A stretch of DNA of 31,544 nt from a virus. The stretch's first letter is position 1; each line of letters starts with the position of its first letter. Shown piece by piece: positions 20,802 through 29,868 of this stretch. The notes under the pieces are model-generated. The model was not told the origin of the DNA and did not search any database. It saw only the letters and a list, made by a program, of their open reading frames with translations. The translations under genes were made by a program, and so were the position numbers. The stretch is from positions 1 to 31,544 of IMG/VR virus record IMGVR_UViG_3300035703_000311. One strand, given 5' to 3'.

Positions 20802-21740
20802 TTAGGCCAATTTGAAGTCAACCATCATATCTCCGTAGGCAAAATTCACTCCAGCCTTAAAGGCTGCCTGCCAACGGATAGAGTCGTTGTCCCTTGAATG
20901 CCAGATGGAAAACTGTTCTTCGTCCGAAAGCAAATCAGTTCCGTAGAACAAGTTGCCGAGGTAGGTTGCAACGATGCGGTTAGTACCAGTTAAGCCGGGA
21001 ACTGCAACTACACGGACGTTTGTTCCGGGGTAGATGATGTCACCGTCAGCCATGCCTTGCAAGTCCACCTGATTGTACATGACACCAGTCTGCGACTTCA
21101 TTGCGCCAATCAAGGTGCGGAAGTTATTCCAACCGCAGAAGATTACGAGGTCGTTGCGGGTCAAGATGGCCTGTGGGATGTCATTGTACACCTTGTCGAA
21201 GATGCTGATGACGTTGGAAGTTGTAATACCAACGGAAGCAGATACTGGAGTCCAAGTGGTAGAGGAAGCGTTGGCAAGAACTGTAGAACCCGAAGCGGCA
21301 TTCAGCAGTTGATTGATACCGCTAAAGTAGGCATTACCCTGCCAAATAGCGTTCTCCAAGGCCTCAGCGATGCGGAGAGCCTTCTGCTCGGAGAACGCCT
21401 GCTCGAAAGGAACACCGTCGTAAGATGACCCTGCGGTCAACTGGGATTGCATCCAGTACTGTTCCAAAGAGCGAGGGCAAAGTTCTTCTTGGATTTTCAT
21501 GCGACCAACGGTGATGTTGCGCTGCGTGAAGGTTGTGGTTCCTGAAGAAGTCCATCCGCAAGAATCACCACTCGCAATAGCGGCATCGGTGTCCATCAGG
21601 TTGAGAGCGGCGGCTGACTTGATACCAACTTGCTTGGTGAACAAGGATGCCGAACGAGCGGAGAAGACCGCTTTGGTGATGAGGGGAAGGCGCTGCTGCT
21701 CGGTATAGGTAGTCAGCGGTGCAACAAATGAATAACTCAT
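20802..21740 (-). CDS. Major capsid protein (HK97-like)
   Basis: 312 residues, starting MSYSFVAPLTTYTEQQRLPLITKAVFSARS. Contains a long-helix-like segment, the EQAFSEQKALRIAEALENAIWQG region, a middle domain with IFDKVYNDIPQAILTRNDLVIFCGWNNFRTLIGAM, and a C-terminal GDIIYPGTNVRVVAVPGLTGTNRIVATYLGNLFYGTDLLSDEEQFSIW...GVNFAYGDMMVDFKLA, typical of HK97-fold capsid proteins. It sits immediately downstream of protease and scaffold, as usual. Followed by a terminator. Capsid size cannot be inferred from sequence. Confidence 0.85.
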   Translation of the reverse strand: MSYSFVAPLTTYTEQQRLPLITKAVFSARSASLFTKQVGIKSAAALNLMDTDAAIASGDSCGWTSSGTTTFTQRNITVGRMKIQEELCPRSLEQYWMQSQLTAGSSYDGVPFEQAFSEQKALRIAEALENAIWQGNAYFSGINQLLNAASGSTVLANASSTTWTPVSASVGITTSNVISIFDKVYNDIPQAILTRNDLVIFCGWNNFRTLIGAMKSQTGVMYNQVDLQGMADGDIIYPGTNVRVVAVPGLTGTNRIVATYLGNLFYGTDLLSDEEQFSIWHSRDNDSIRWQAAFKAGVNFAYGDMMVDFKLA

Positions 21741-21764
21741 GGCTTTGTTTTTGGGGGGTTAAGG

Positions 21765-22397
21765 TTAGTTAGATTTTTTTAGGTTTTGGATTGCTTGGGC
21801 GAGTGCGTTGAAGTTCTGCTGCGTTGCGGCCTTCCGTTGCTCCACGATAGCGGATGCGGTTGGCTTGGGGGCTTCGGATGGAAGTTCGGCGACCTTCTCA
21901 ACGATGTCGGTCATGGTTTCCATTTGACTTGCAAAGGATGCCATCTTTTCCTTCATCTTGCCCATTTCGACTTCCATTGCGGCCTTCATCTCTTCCACGA
22001 TGGCGGCAAGGTGCTTGGCAACGATTTCCTGCACGGCTTCGGGAGTAAGTCCGACACCAGCGGCAGCAGGGGCTTCGGGGGCTTCGCCTTCGGGAGAAAC
22101 CTCGATTTCAACTTCTTGCGCTGCAACTTCAGCGGCAGGGGCTTCGGCTACAACGACTTCGGTAATCTTGCCGCCTTCGGTCTTAACGACACCAACGCCT
22201 TCAACTTGATGCTCTCCATCGGGAGCGGGCAGGGTTGCGTCATCGGTGATTACATACACAGGAGTACCTGCAACGAGGTCGCCATCCACACGGATGACCG
22301 TGCCATCGGCCAACTTGTAGTCGGCGAAGGCTTGCTTTTGGGTTGTGAACTTCCGCAGTTCGGTGCGGAGAGTTTCAATGGCTGATTTTAGATTCAT
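21765..22397 (-). CDS. Capsid scaffolding protein
   Basis: 210 residues: a short helical N-terminus, a central Ala/Pro/Glu-rich low-complexity linker (about 80-118) and a long C-terminal helix with heptad-like pattern (about 120-165, LAAIVEEMKAAMEVEMGKMKEKMASFASQMETMTDIVEKV). This composition and the position between protease and major capsid match phage scaffold/core proteins that guide prohead assembly and are then cleaved or released. Residues about 40-72 (DGDLVAGTPVYVITDDATLPAPDGEHQVEGVGVVKTEGGKI) form a beta-rich segment. Confidence 0.75.
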   Translation of the reverse strand: MNLKSAIETLRTELRKFTTQKQAFADYKLADGTVIRVDGDLVAGTPVYVITDDATLPAPDGEHQVEGVGVVKTEGGKITEVVVAEAPAAEVAAQEVEIEVSPEGEAPEAPAAAGVGLTPEAVQEIVAKHLAAIVEEMKAAMEVEMGKMKEKMASFASQMETMTDIVEKVAELPSEAPKPTASAIVEQRKAATQQNFNALAQAIQNLKKSN

Positions 22398-22400
22398 AGA

Positions 22401-22994
22401 TTAAAGGGATTTGTAGGTTGGGTTGATATGTTGCAAAAAGTTCGTCAAATCATCTGCAAGGCCCGCAAGTGCGACCTCTAGTTCAGTTCCCGTGTTCTTC
22501 ATCCCGAACAAGCCCTCCACCGAGAAACCCTTGAAGGCGTGGCGGTTGTCCCACACATCGTCGTTCTCGACTTTGAACGAGCCGAACCATGAACCGTCGG
22601 GAGTGTCCTCGTAGCCTTTGGGCGGCATTACGCCACGTTCTGCATCGGTGATGTAGGATTCGAACATGAACACACCGTCAAGTTCTGCGTTGTGGTAGGC
22701 GTTGACGTTGTGCTGGTTGCCCTGCTTGAAGTATTTTTGGACAATCTTGCGGATGGTGGCTTTGTCGAACACCACGTAATACTCGCCGTAGGTGTCATCC
22801 TTGCGGAAGATGGGAGTGTCGGCAAGCATCAGCGGTCCTGTCAGCACCCTGCGCTCTCCAGTTTCAGCGAACCGTTGCGGGGTCTTGGCGAAGGCTTGGA
22901 AGGGTTTCTCAATGGCAGGCATATCAACGAGGGCGACAAATTGCACGCCTTCGTCCACCTCATCCACAGTCATCCGATATACGGGTAGTTCCAT
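22401..22994 (-). CDS. XkdF-like prohead protease
   Basis: 197 residues. VYRMTVDEVDEGVQFVALVDMPAIEKPF, then GPLMLADTPIFRKDDTYGEYYVVFDKATIRKIVQKYFKQGNQHNVNAYHN and the final KGFSVEGLFG follow the XkdF family, putative serine proteases for scaffold and capsid maturation. The gene stops three bases before the scaffold ATG and precedes scaffold and capsid, as expected. The catalytic residues cannot be assigned with certainty by eye. Confidence 0.8.
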   Translation of the reverse strand: MELPVYRMTVDEVDEGVQFVALVDMPAIEKPFQAFAKTPQRFAETGERRVLTGPLMLADTPIFRKDDTYGEYYVVFDKATIRKIVQKYFKQGNQHNVNAYHNAELDGVFMFESYITDAERGVMPPKGYEDTPDGSWFGSFKVENDDVWDNRHAFKGFSVEGLFGMKNTGTELEVALAGLADDLTNFLQHINPTYKSL

Positions 22995-23011
22995 GCGAGG
23001 AGATGTAGGAC

Positions 23012-24514
23012 TTAGCCTAATGTTGCAAATTCGGACAAACGGCGTACCCTGCTGGTGGTCTGCTGGATGTCACGTTCTACCACATAGGCTCGCATGGGTT
23101 GGCTGCCTTGCGGTTGCGGTACAGGCTCGCCCTGATTGCCAAGCATAGTCGTGTTGGGGTTGCTGAATGTAGCGGATGGCGTTGCCGTAGAACTCCCTCC
23201 TGATGGTGCGGCAGTATTGCTTGTGTTGCTACCGCCTCCTTGGAATTGCGTGGCCTTAATCTTGGCTACGTTTGCAAGACCTGCGGCAAGGGTCAACGCC
23301 GCCTGAACGAATCGCTGACCTGGAAAGACCTCTTTGGTCAAAGCCAATGCCGAGGTCACGCCAAGGTAGGTGTTGACGATGGCTTGGGCAATGCTCGCCG
23401 CTTTTGACACGTTGAACGCTTTTCGCTGGGCTTTTTCGCTCTCACCTGCCGTTGCCGTGATGATGTCGCCAATGATGCCAAAGGACTGGTCAGCCATCTG
23501 TTGCTGGGCTTGCCGCAAGTCGGATTCCCGTTGCAGTTCTCCTTCTTTGGTTGCCTTATCCCTTGCAAGCGCACCCTGTGTGGCCTTTAAGCGAATGGCC
23601 GCCTCCCGTTGCATCGCCGCCTCCAAAGACCGCTCCTTGCGTGCCTGCGAATCCAGTTCTTCCTCGTATAGCAGGAGATTGGTTTCCTCCATGAAGGCGA
23701 TGAAGGCCTTGTTGTCATCCCTCAATTTCTGCAAGCGTTGGCGTTCTGCCTCTGCCGCTTTCTTGCGTTGTTCCTCTCTCTTTTTGTCTGCCGCAATCAG
23801 GGAATCGGTGTGTTCCTCGTAGGCATTGCGGTAGCGGTTCAACTGCGCCTCTTGGTCTTTCAGGGCTTGCGCTTGCTTGGCCGCTTCCTCCTTCGGATCA
23901 GGCAAATCCAAGAATCGCCGTACTGCCGCAGTCAATTCATCCCACTTGGCTATCAATAGCCCAATGGCCGCAACTGCCGCACCGATACCCGTCGCAAGCA
24001 GGGCAATCCTGAACGCTCGCATCGCTCCAGTCGCCGTACCAACGGCTACGGTGTAGAGGTTTGTAGCCGCCGTGTTGATTCCCATCATGACCGCCGATTC
24101 TTTTTGCAAGAGGTTGGCTACCTGTTGCACACCGTTTGCAAGGGCCATCGCTCCTTGCACTTTCAGCATTGCCTTCTGCAAGTCCTCGTTCTCATCGCCG
24201 AACAACGCCGCCGCTCCCTGTGCGATTTGAAACCCTGCCGCAATGCCCTGCACCGCTCCCACAAAAGCGTCAATGCGCTTGGTATCCGAGGCAAGGTTTT
24301 TGATCCGCTGATTGACATCGCCAATCTCGTCCTTCAACGAACCTGCCTGTTGCTCCAATCGCTTGAACGCATCCGTGCCTTGCTGGCCCGCTTCGGCCAT
24401 TGCAATCAATTCCTTCTGCATCTCACGCAGGCGTTGCTTTGCGCTTTGCGTGCCTGCGCTGGTGCTATCCTTGAGCGATACTTCTAATGCTATTTCTTTG
24501 GTTACGTCTGCCAT
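23012..24514 (-). CDS. Tail tape measure protein
   Basis: 500 residues: N-terminal long helix with QSAKQRLREMQKELIAMAEAGQQGTDAFKRLEQQAGSLKDEIGDVNQRIKNLAS, hydrophobic Ala/Gly-rich segments in the middle (about 160-210, MRAFRIALLATGIGAAVAAIGLLIAKW), a strongly charged coiled coil (about 225-345, rich in EEQRKKAAEAERQRLQKLR) and a Ser/Thr/Gly/Asn-rich tail. This order is characteristic of tape measure proteins, which set tail length and may cross the host membrane. Using about 1.5 angstrom per residue, the tail would be roughly 75 nm. Unusually, two tail genes (392 and 754 aa) lie upstream of it, between it and the chaperone. Confidence 0.75.
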   Translation of the reverse strand: MADVTKEIALEVSLKDSTSAGTQSAKQRLREMQKELIAMAEAGQQGTDAFKRLEQQAGSLKDEIGDVNQRIKNLASDTKRIDAFVGAVQGIAAGFQIAQGAAALFGDENEDLQKAMLKVQGAMALANGVQQVANLLQKESAVMMGINTAATNLYTVAVGTATGAMRAFRIALLATGIGAAVAAIGLLIAKWDELTAAVRRFLDLPDPKEEAAKQAQALKDQEAQLNRYRNAYEEHTDSLIAADKKREEQRKKAAEAERQRLQKLRDDNKAFIAFMEETNLLLYEEELDSQARKERSLEAAMQREAAIRLKATQGALARDKATKEGELQRESDLRQAQQQMADQSFGIIGDIITATAGESEKAQRKAFNVSKAASIAQAIVNTYLGVTSALALTKEVFPGQRFVQAALTLAAGLANVAKIKATQFQGGGSNTSNTAAPSGGSSTATPSATFSNPNTTMLGNQGEPVPQPQGSQPMRAYVVERDIQQTTSRVRRLSEFATLG

Positions 24515-24517
24515 AGT

Positions 24518-26782
24518 TTATCCTTCGGAGGGTAGTTCAGGGTTTACGGGTGGTTCGTAGTTCGGGTCGGATGGGTCGCTGGTAATCGGACCGTTGTACA
24601 GGAATGCGGGGTCGTTTGCAATCGGCACGTCAGTCACAGGTGTAAAGTCAGCAAGGTTCAGGATGCGGCGTAGCGTTACCCTGCACGGCTTCATCTGCCC
24701 AACGAGGTAGTCACGAATCTCAAGCAATCGCCAACGGATGCCGCCGTAATAAATCGGCTTGCGGAAGTCAAGTTGGTAGATGTCCACCGAGGATAGCATC
24801 ATGGTGAGTTCCAACTGCAGGGCTTCCTTGCTGACCGTTTCGTTGACGTAGTTCTTCCAATACTTGTTGAACAGGTTGTTGTTCGTGTAGTTGATAGTGC
24901 TACCGCTTGCGTTTACGGCGTTGTAGTACACCAAGCGAGGAATCTCAAATGCAAGGTCAAAGGTCGGAGCGTAAGGGTTGTCGATGTGGCTGATGAAGGG
25001 CATCTTGAGAATCCCGACCGATAGAGCCACGTTGCCGCTCACTCCGTATTGGTACGCCCACTCGGTTTGCCCCTCGACCAAGTTGTATTGCGCCAAGCGG
25101 TAACCCGTCTGCAAGGGCTTGACCGTACCACTTGCAAGAGTGCCGTCAATATCCCAAGTGCGGCCCACAATTTTGTCCGTGCTGAATGACGCTGGTATCA
25201 ACGTGCCGCAGGAAGTTTCCACTACCTTATCCCCTTTGCCGTAGAAGTTCTGCGTTGGGAATAGCTTACCGCCGTAGCCCTCCTTGGCGAGTGGATAGGA
25301 CTGCTTGTAGGTTTTGGACAAATAATCGCCCATATCCTTGTACTTGAAGATGAGGTTGGTGCTTGCGTTGGGGTCGCCGTTGGTCAGGATTTGCTCGGCA
25401 TTCTCATCCGCTTTCTGCGACCAATCGACTGCACCCGAAGCGTAGAAGTCCACCCACGGTTCGATGTACAGCAGTTTCGGGTCTTGGGAATCCGCCATGA
25501 TGTGCAGATTAAACATCTTCTGCAGGTCTTGCAGCAGGTCGCCTTGCTTTACGTCTGCAGGCAGAGCGGTGCGCATATCCAGCACTCCGATGTTTGTCGG
25601 GTTTTCAAGGCAAGTCCATTGTACGGTTGACCCTGATAGAACGGTGAAATTTTGGGCCGCAACGGTATAGTCGTTGTTTACACGAAACCCAATGTTGGCC
25701 GTTGTGTTCGCTGGTATCCTCACGTCTTGAAAGGTTACCGAGGCCACCTGATTCTTCACCACCACCACTCCCCCGATATAAGCGTTGTCGGTGCTATCGG
25801 TGATGTTTCGGATTGATAGTGCGCAAACGATGTATGGAGCGGATGGCGTTGTAGCAACGGAACCGCTTACCGTGAAATTCACCGTAACGTTCCAACGTGT
25901 GTCAGTTTGAGGTGCGACAAAGACGCTTGACGATGCCGTCCAGTAGTTCGGTCGGTCGTAGAATGGCGCAGGCGTGTCCTTGCTGAAAAGCAGCGTTTGG
26001 TCTGTCAGTTCTGCAAATGGTGTGAGATTCCCTGTACTCTGCGCAAATATGTTTGACCCCGACAAGTTCACGGGCATGGTTCCTGCGGCATAGGGCAGCA
26101 CCAACTTGCCGAAGGTTGCCGAATTGAAGAAGTTGCTGGAGTACCTGTACCCTGCTTCGGCGAAGATTAAATCGACCATCTTCTTGACGTAGATGCTTGG
26201 CCCAAGCCTCCACCAAGGTGCCTGAAACCAACCGCCGCCTACGTTCAGGATATCCGTGAACCCTGCCGCATCCACCACCCCATAGACGTAACCACTGCTT
26301 GCGCTCCCCGATGCCGTCCATGTTCCCGAAACATGGCTGCTCGTTGGCGTATGGTTCATCCCTGTAACGCCTGCGGTGTTGACGAGCAGATTCCCCTCGA
26401 TGGCTTGGTATAATCCCACGTCATCGGTGAACAATCCGACCTCATACGTTACCTTGCCCCTCGTCTTGGCCATCGATAGCAGTTGCAGCACGCCCGAAAA
26501 GACCTGCACGCCATCCTCCCACATTGCGGCACGAATCTTCTTGTTCGGTGTGAAGCCTCCCACAAAGGATTGGATGTTGTAGGCAAAGCCAAAGCATCGC
26601 TCGTTGGTCGGAGTGTTCGGCAGGGTGATGGTCTTACTGAACGACCCCCTGCGCTTGGTTACGTCCTCGATGTCGCTGATGGAGTAGGTTATGGCCACGT
26701 CCGTGCCGCCCATGGTGTCCAAGACATACGGCACCTCAACATTGCTGTCGTTGAGCGGATACGCAATCAGGGTGACGCTCAT
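24518..26782 (-). CDS. Large tail/baseplate protein
   Basis: 754 residues, starting MSVTLIAYPLNDSNVEVPYVLDTMGGTDVAITYSISDIEDVTKRRGSFSKTITLPNT, a block I associate with tail or baseplate proteins of Bacteroidetes phages. Mostly beta-rich, with DLQKMFNLHIMADSQDPKLLYIEPWVDFYASGAVDW near residue 440-475, which may be a hub-like domain. Gene start overlaps the 392-aa gene stop (ATGA). Likely forms part of the tail tip or baseplate and may contact the host receptor. Confidence 0.6.
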   Translation of the reverse strand: MSVTLIAYPLNDSNVEVPYVLDTMGGTDVAITYSISDIEDVTKRRGSFSKTITLPNTPTNERCFGFAYNIQSFVGGFTPNKKIRAAMWEDGVQVFSGVLQLLSMAKTRGKVTYEVGLFTDDVGLYQAIEGNLLVNTAGVTGMNHTPTSSHVSGTWTASGSASSGYVYGVVDAAGFTDILNVGGGWFQAPWWRLGPSIYVKKMVDLIFAEAGYRYSSNFFNSATFGKLVLPYAAGTMPVNLSGSNIFAQSTGNLTPFAELTDQTLLFSKDTPAPFYDRPNYWTASSSVFVAPQTDTRWNVTVNFTVSGSVATTPSAPYIVCALSIRNITDSTDNAYIGGVVVVKNQVASVTFQDVRIPANTTANIGFRVNNDYTVAAQNFTVLSGSTVQWTCLENPTNIGVLDMRTALPADVKQGDLLQDLQKMFNLHIMADSQDPKLLYIEPWVDFYASGAVDWSQKADENAEQILTNGDPNASTNLIFKYKDMGDYLSKTYKQSYPLAKEGYGGKLFPTQNFYGKGDKVVETSCGTLIPASFSTDKIVGRTWDIDGTLASGTVKPLQTGYRLAQYNLVEGQTEWAYQYGVSGNVALSVGILKMPFISHIDNPYAPTFDLAFEIPRLVYYNAVNASGSTINYTNNNLFNKYWKNYVNETVSKEALQLELTMMLSSVDIYQLDFRKPIYYGGIRWRLLEIRDYLVGQMKPCRVTLRRILNLADFTPVTDVPIANDPAFLYNGPITSDPSDPNYEPPVNPELPSEG

Positions 26783-27957
26783 AGGATGTTGTTCTTGTAT
26801 GCGATAGCAACTTCCAACTGCAACTGCTGGAGCTGGTCGTTCCTACGGGTTACAAATTGATACTGGTTGGCGTTAACCACCGCCTCCACGAGTTGACCGT
26901 CAATCTCAAGCCATACCTGCCCCGAGCGAACCAACTCGATGAGCCACTCGCTTTCCGCATCGGTCAGCCAATCGGAGTTGAGGGCATAGACGTAATCGAA
27001 TGACCCTGCCCACACTTTGTCATAGGTGAGCGTGCCGTAAACGTCCGTATTATACCCAAAGGTATCCCGCTGCACATTGGCTCGCTTGCGGTTCTTGAGC
27101 GTGAAGGTGTAGGAATCAATCCCACCGTATTTGTTGACGAAGTGGACAGGTTGCGAGGTGAATCGCTGGCAAGGGCCGATGGTGTAGGTGTAGTAAACCG
27201 AGAAATTGCCTGCAAACGAATCCTCAAAGGCGATGGTGTACGATGACCCATCTGCCGTTGGGAATCCCACCGAACCCGCTTGGCTATCCGAGCATTGCCC
27301 TGATGTGAGTGCCTTAAGATTCATTGGCCCTGCACCAAAGCGAGCGATGGACCCGCTTACCGATGCAGGCAAAGCAACGGTAAAGGTTCTCGTTGGATAA
27401 GTTACCTGCACTCTATCCCAAGGCTGACCCGATAGACCCATGCAGAGGAATCCGTAATCCGTGCCATATACCGTGCGAGTTGTGGGGGTCGTAAGTGCCT
27501 TGCTTACGCCATCCGTTATAAAGTCAGGGAAATACACCCCTCCACTCCAATCCGCCAATTCCAACTGCTCCAAGTTGCCTGCAAAGGCAACATTGCCAGT
27601 CACGTTGGTAGTCGTTCCCGTCTGCACCACAGGCGTTGAGCCGTATTCCTCCATGAAGGTCAGGCGGTATCCCGAATAGAATCCAGCGTGGTCGGCAAAG
27701 CCTGCCTGCGTCAGCGTGGGAACGGTAGGAGCCATCAGCGTTTCCACGACCCTGCTGACATCGAAAAATCCGTAATTCGTGGTAGGCAGTTTGTCGCATT
27801 TCAATCGGGCAAGCGTGGTCGTGCCTGCCGCATCCTTGACATCGCAGACATAGCGGTAATTGGCTCCGCTGGTAAGCGAGCCGCTGACTTTGAAGAGCAT
27901 TTTGTTGTACACGGGGGTCGCTGCTTGGGGCGACCCTGATAAGACGGATATTGCCAT
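26779..27957 (-). CDS. Tail protein, possibly distal tail or receptor-contacting
   Basis: 392 residues, beta-rich throughout, with MAISVLSGSPQAATPVYNKMLFKVSGSLTSGANYRYVCDVKDAAGTTTL at the start and CQRFTSQPVHFVNKYGGIDSYTFTLKNRKRANVQRDTFGYNTD near 275-317. A C-terminal TDAESEWLIELVRSGQVWLEIDGQLVEAVV...YQFVTRRNDQLQQLQLEVAIAYKN block resembles the end of distal-tail-type proteins. It lies between a neck-like protein and the 754-aa tail protein. Role in tail assembly is likely; precise function uncertain. Confidence 0.55.
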   Translation of the reverse strand: MAISVLSGSPQAATPVYNKMLFKVSGSLTSGANYRYVCDVKDAAGTTTLARLKCDKLPTTNYGFFDVSRVVETLMAPTVPTLTQAGFADHAGFYSGYRLTFMEEYGSTPVVQTGTTTNVTGNVAFAGNLEQLELADWSGGVYFPDFITDGVSKALTTPTTRTVYGTDYGFLCMGLSGQPWDRVQVTYPTRTFTVALPASVSGSIARFGAGPMNLKALTSGQCSDSQAGSVGFPTADGSSYTIAFEDSFAGNFSVYYTYTIGPCQRFTSQPVHFVNKYGGIDSYTFTLKNRKRANVQRDTFGYNTDVYGTLTYDKVWAGSFDYVYALNSDWLTDAESEWLIELVRSGQVWLEIDGQLVEAVVNANQYQFVTRRNDQLQQLQLEVAIAYKNNIL

Positions 27958-27960
27958 GGG

Positions 27961-28560
27961 TTATCGGGAGGTTGCTACGCTGATGGATTTGCCGAGGACT
28001 TCGGCGATGTTTTCGGTGAGGACGGCGACCATGTCTTCGGTTACAGCATTGGACATGAAGTTGGTGGCTTTCAAGCCTTCCCGCCGAATCTTGTTGGCGA
28101 TGTTGATGGCAAAGGAACGGTTTGCGGCAATCTTATCTCTTCCCTGCAAAGGAATGCTTTTGAAGGCAATCCATTCTTGGATGGGTCGGATAGGAGGCCG
28201 CTTATCCCTGTACTGAAACGGACTGTTCGGCGCACGGCTACTGCTTTTCGCACCTTTGACACCAAGGTCAACGAACTTCCAGTAATCGTTGGCCTTGATA
28301 GCCACGACAAAGGACGAATCGGTCAGGGTGATGGGTTCAATGGTTATGCTTTGGGCAAGGGCATTGCTGGCAATAGCGTTGGCGTTGGCAAGGTTCTGCT
28401 TGGCTAACTTGACCACGCCTTCGAGCCATTTGGTGACTAAAGCATAGGACTTGTTTTCGATAGTTCCCTCCGCAAGCGTTACGCCAAAGTCAGCCAAGGC
28501 TTCCTTCTGCACGTTGGTCAGTTTCTTCCCTGACCCACCAACAAATACATCGAACTCCAT
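27961..28560 (-). CDS. Neck / HK97 gp10-like tail-completion protein
   Basis: 199 residues from MEFDVFVGGSGKKLTN (ATG 28560, preferred over a longer non-ATG start). FVVAIKANDYWKFVDLGVKGAKSSSRAPNSPFQYRDKRPPIRPIQEWIAFKSIPLQGRDKIAANRSFAINIANKIRREG follows the layout of gp10-like phage minor proteins, in which a helical start leads to a strand and 'Y..FV..G' core. Position: just downstream of the tail chaperone. Likely a neck or tail completion component. Confidence 0.55.
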   Translation of the reverse strand: MEFDVFVGGSGKKLTNVQKEALADFGVTLAEGTIENKSYALVTKWLEGVVKLAKQNLANANAIASNALAQSITIEPITLTDSSFVVAIKANDYWKFVDLGVKGAKSSSRAPNSPFQYRDKRPPIRPIQEWIAFKSIPLQGRDKIAANRSFAINIANKIRREGLKATNFMSNAVTEDMVAVLTENIAEVLGKSISVATSR

Positions 28561-28592
28561 GCTGGTAAATGTCCAGCCACGCAAATAGTGTC

Positions 28593-29338
28593 CTACCGCC
28601 TACGCATCCGCTCTGCCTCTTGCCGTTCCGCCTCCAAGATGTCGTGTATCAGCATCGCATAGTTCAGGAACTCCACCGCCTTCATGGCAAAGATGGCATC
28701 GAATTTCAGCACGTCTTTGTTGGCCATTCTCCACACGACCATGAGCCAACCGTAGCCAGCGAGGGGATTCGTTATAGGGCCGCCGCCGTCTTCGTCAGGT
28801 GTGCTGAATAGTCGCTCAAAATTTTCAAGTAGCTTTCGGAACTTAGCAAAAAAAAACTGACCACCCCCCAAACATCGCCAATCTTGGCGTTGGCTTTGAG
28901 CAGTTCGGCCCTATCAGCATGGCCTGCCCCATCGTACTTCTTCGGGAACCATCCCATGAACCCCGCTTCCCTGCACAGCGTTGCCATGATGCGGTGTAGG
29001 TTCTGCACCAGTTGGCGCTCGTCCGTGGTGTTCATATCCATCAGGTCGATGAGCTGCCCTGCCGTGAGTTCGTCCGTGAACACCGTTGGAATCCACCACT
29101 TGCCCCCTGCTTTGAACTTCCGCTTGTAGGCGAGTGCAGGCAGTTCGTTCCATTCCTTCACGATGGCCTTGTACCGCTTCGTGAGTGCCGTGGCAGGCAT
29201 ATCCCTGACGATAGCGACTTCCACACCCTCCACAATCGCAACTACGCCCACTCGTTTGTCGCTATCCGTAAGCGCAGGGCTGAACTCCAGTGCGGCTATC
29301 CGTTGGAATTGGTCGATGGTGAGGTCTTGGAGTTTCAT
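28593..29338 (-). CDS. Tail assembly chaperone G-GT, programmed -1 frameshift product
   Basis: Two overlapping frames: an upstream frame (29338-28772, 188 aa) and a downstream frame ending at 28593. They meet at nine T's (28856-28848). In the upstream frame AGT TTT TTT TTG is read; a -1 slip on T TTT TTT moves the ribosome into TTT GCT AAG of the second frame, giving a 248-residue fusion (163 + 85). The second frame lacks a good start of its own. Its C-terminal part, ITNPLAGYGWLMVVWRMANKD and FLNYAMLIHDILEAE, belongs to the tail chaperone type. Such G/GT pairs prepare the tape measure for tail tube assembly. Slippage by RNA polymerase on the T run is an alternative. Confidence 0.72.
28772..29338 (-). 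CDS. Tail assembly chaperone, short form (G-like)
   Basis: The unshifted product: 188 residues, MKLQDLTIDQFQRIAALEFSPALTD...VWGVVSFFLLSSESYLKILSDYSAHLTKTAAAL. N-terminal 163 residues are shared with the fusion; the last 25 are unique to this form. The ATG at 29338 overlaps the TGA of the methyltransferase gene (ATGA). Phages of this type usually need both short and long forms in a fixed ratio. Confidence 0.75.
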   Translation of the reverse strand: MKLQDLTIDQFQRIAALEFSPALTDSDKRVGVVAIVEGVEVAIVRDMPATALTKRYKAIVKEWNELPALAYKRKFKAGGKWWIPTVFTDELTAGQLIDLMDMNTTDERQLVQNLHRIMATLCREAGFMGWFPKKYDGAGHADRAELLKANAKIGDVWGVVSFFLLSSESYLKILSDYSAHLTKTAAAL

Positions 29339-29868
29339 AGCTTAATGATCCATGATGTGTCGGTAAAGTATTGCAGAGGTTCACCAAGGCAATCCTTGAC
29401 CGCCTTTAGAACTTCAGGCATATAGGAATCGTGGCCTGCGATGTAACCACCTTGCTTGACCTTCGGCTTCCAAGCGTTGATGTCTTCCACGACCGAAGCG
29501 TAGGAATGGTCAGCGTCAATGTACACGAAATCAAGAGAGCCATCGGCATATTGCTTGGATGCCTCAACGCTGGTCATCTTGACCTTGGTGATGTTTGAGT
29601 AATCTACAAGCATTGAATCAAACATCTGCTCGGCTTGTGCTACCGCACCCCAAGACCAAGGATCCACGCAATGCAACTCTCCGCAGTGAAGTGCAATTAC
29701 ACGACTGCTGACACCTGAAAAGCATCCAACCTCTACACATTTGTCCGTTGGTTTGAGATACTTTTGACAAAGGTCAACAAGGCCATCCACCTTGTTCTCG
29801 TTCTCCAAGGCGGTCCAATAGACCCTTGGGGTTTGCAGTAGTTCTGCGATGCGTTGTTCGTAATTCAT
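29335..29868 (-). CDS. SAM-dependent methyltransferase (class I)
   Basis: 177 residues. CVEVGCFSGVSS (44-55) is the S-adenosylmethionine-binding motif I, then HCVDPW near 66-71 and DFVYIDADHSYASVVEDINAWKPKVKQGGYIAGHD (113-147) is motif-II-like and typical of the Methyltransf_24 type. Flanked on both sides by ATGA overlaps and following two glycosyltransferase-like genes, it likely methylates a sugar or other small moiety on a glycan. Protein or DNA methylation is less likely since no target-recognition domain is present. Confidence 0.8.
   Translation of the reverse strand: MNYEQRIAELLQTPRVYWTALENENKVDGLVDLCQKYLKPTDKCVEVGCFSGVSSRVIALHCGELHCVDPWSWGAVAQAEQMFDSMLVDYSNITKVKMTSVEASKQYADGSLDFVYIDADHSYASVVEDINAWKPKVKQGGYIAGHDSYMPEVLKAVKDCLGEPLQYFTDTSWIIKL

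Noticed and set aside
21786-22385. Long plus-strand open frame opposite the scaffold gene
   Set aside because: Gly/Phe/Leu/His-rich composition arises from the reverse complement of the Ala/Glu/Lys-rich scaffold gene; no motif.
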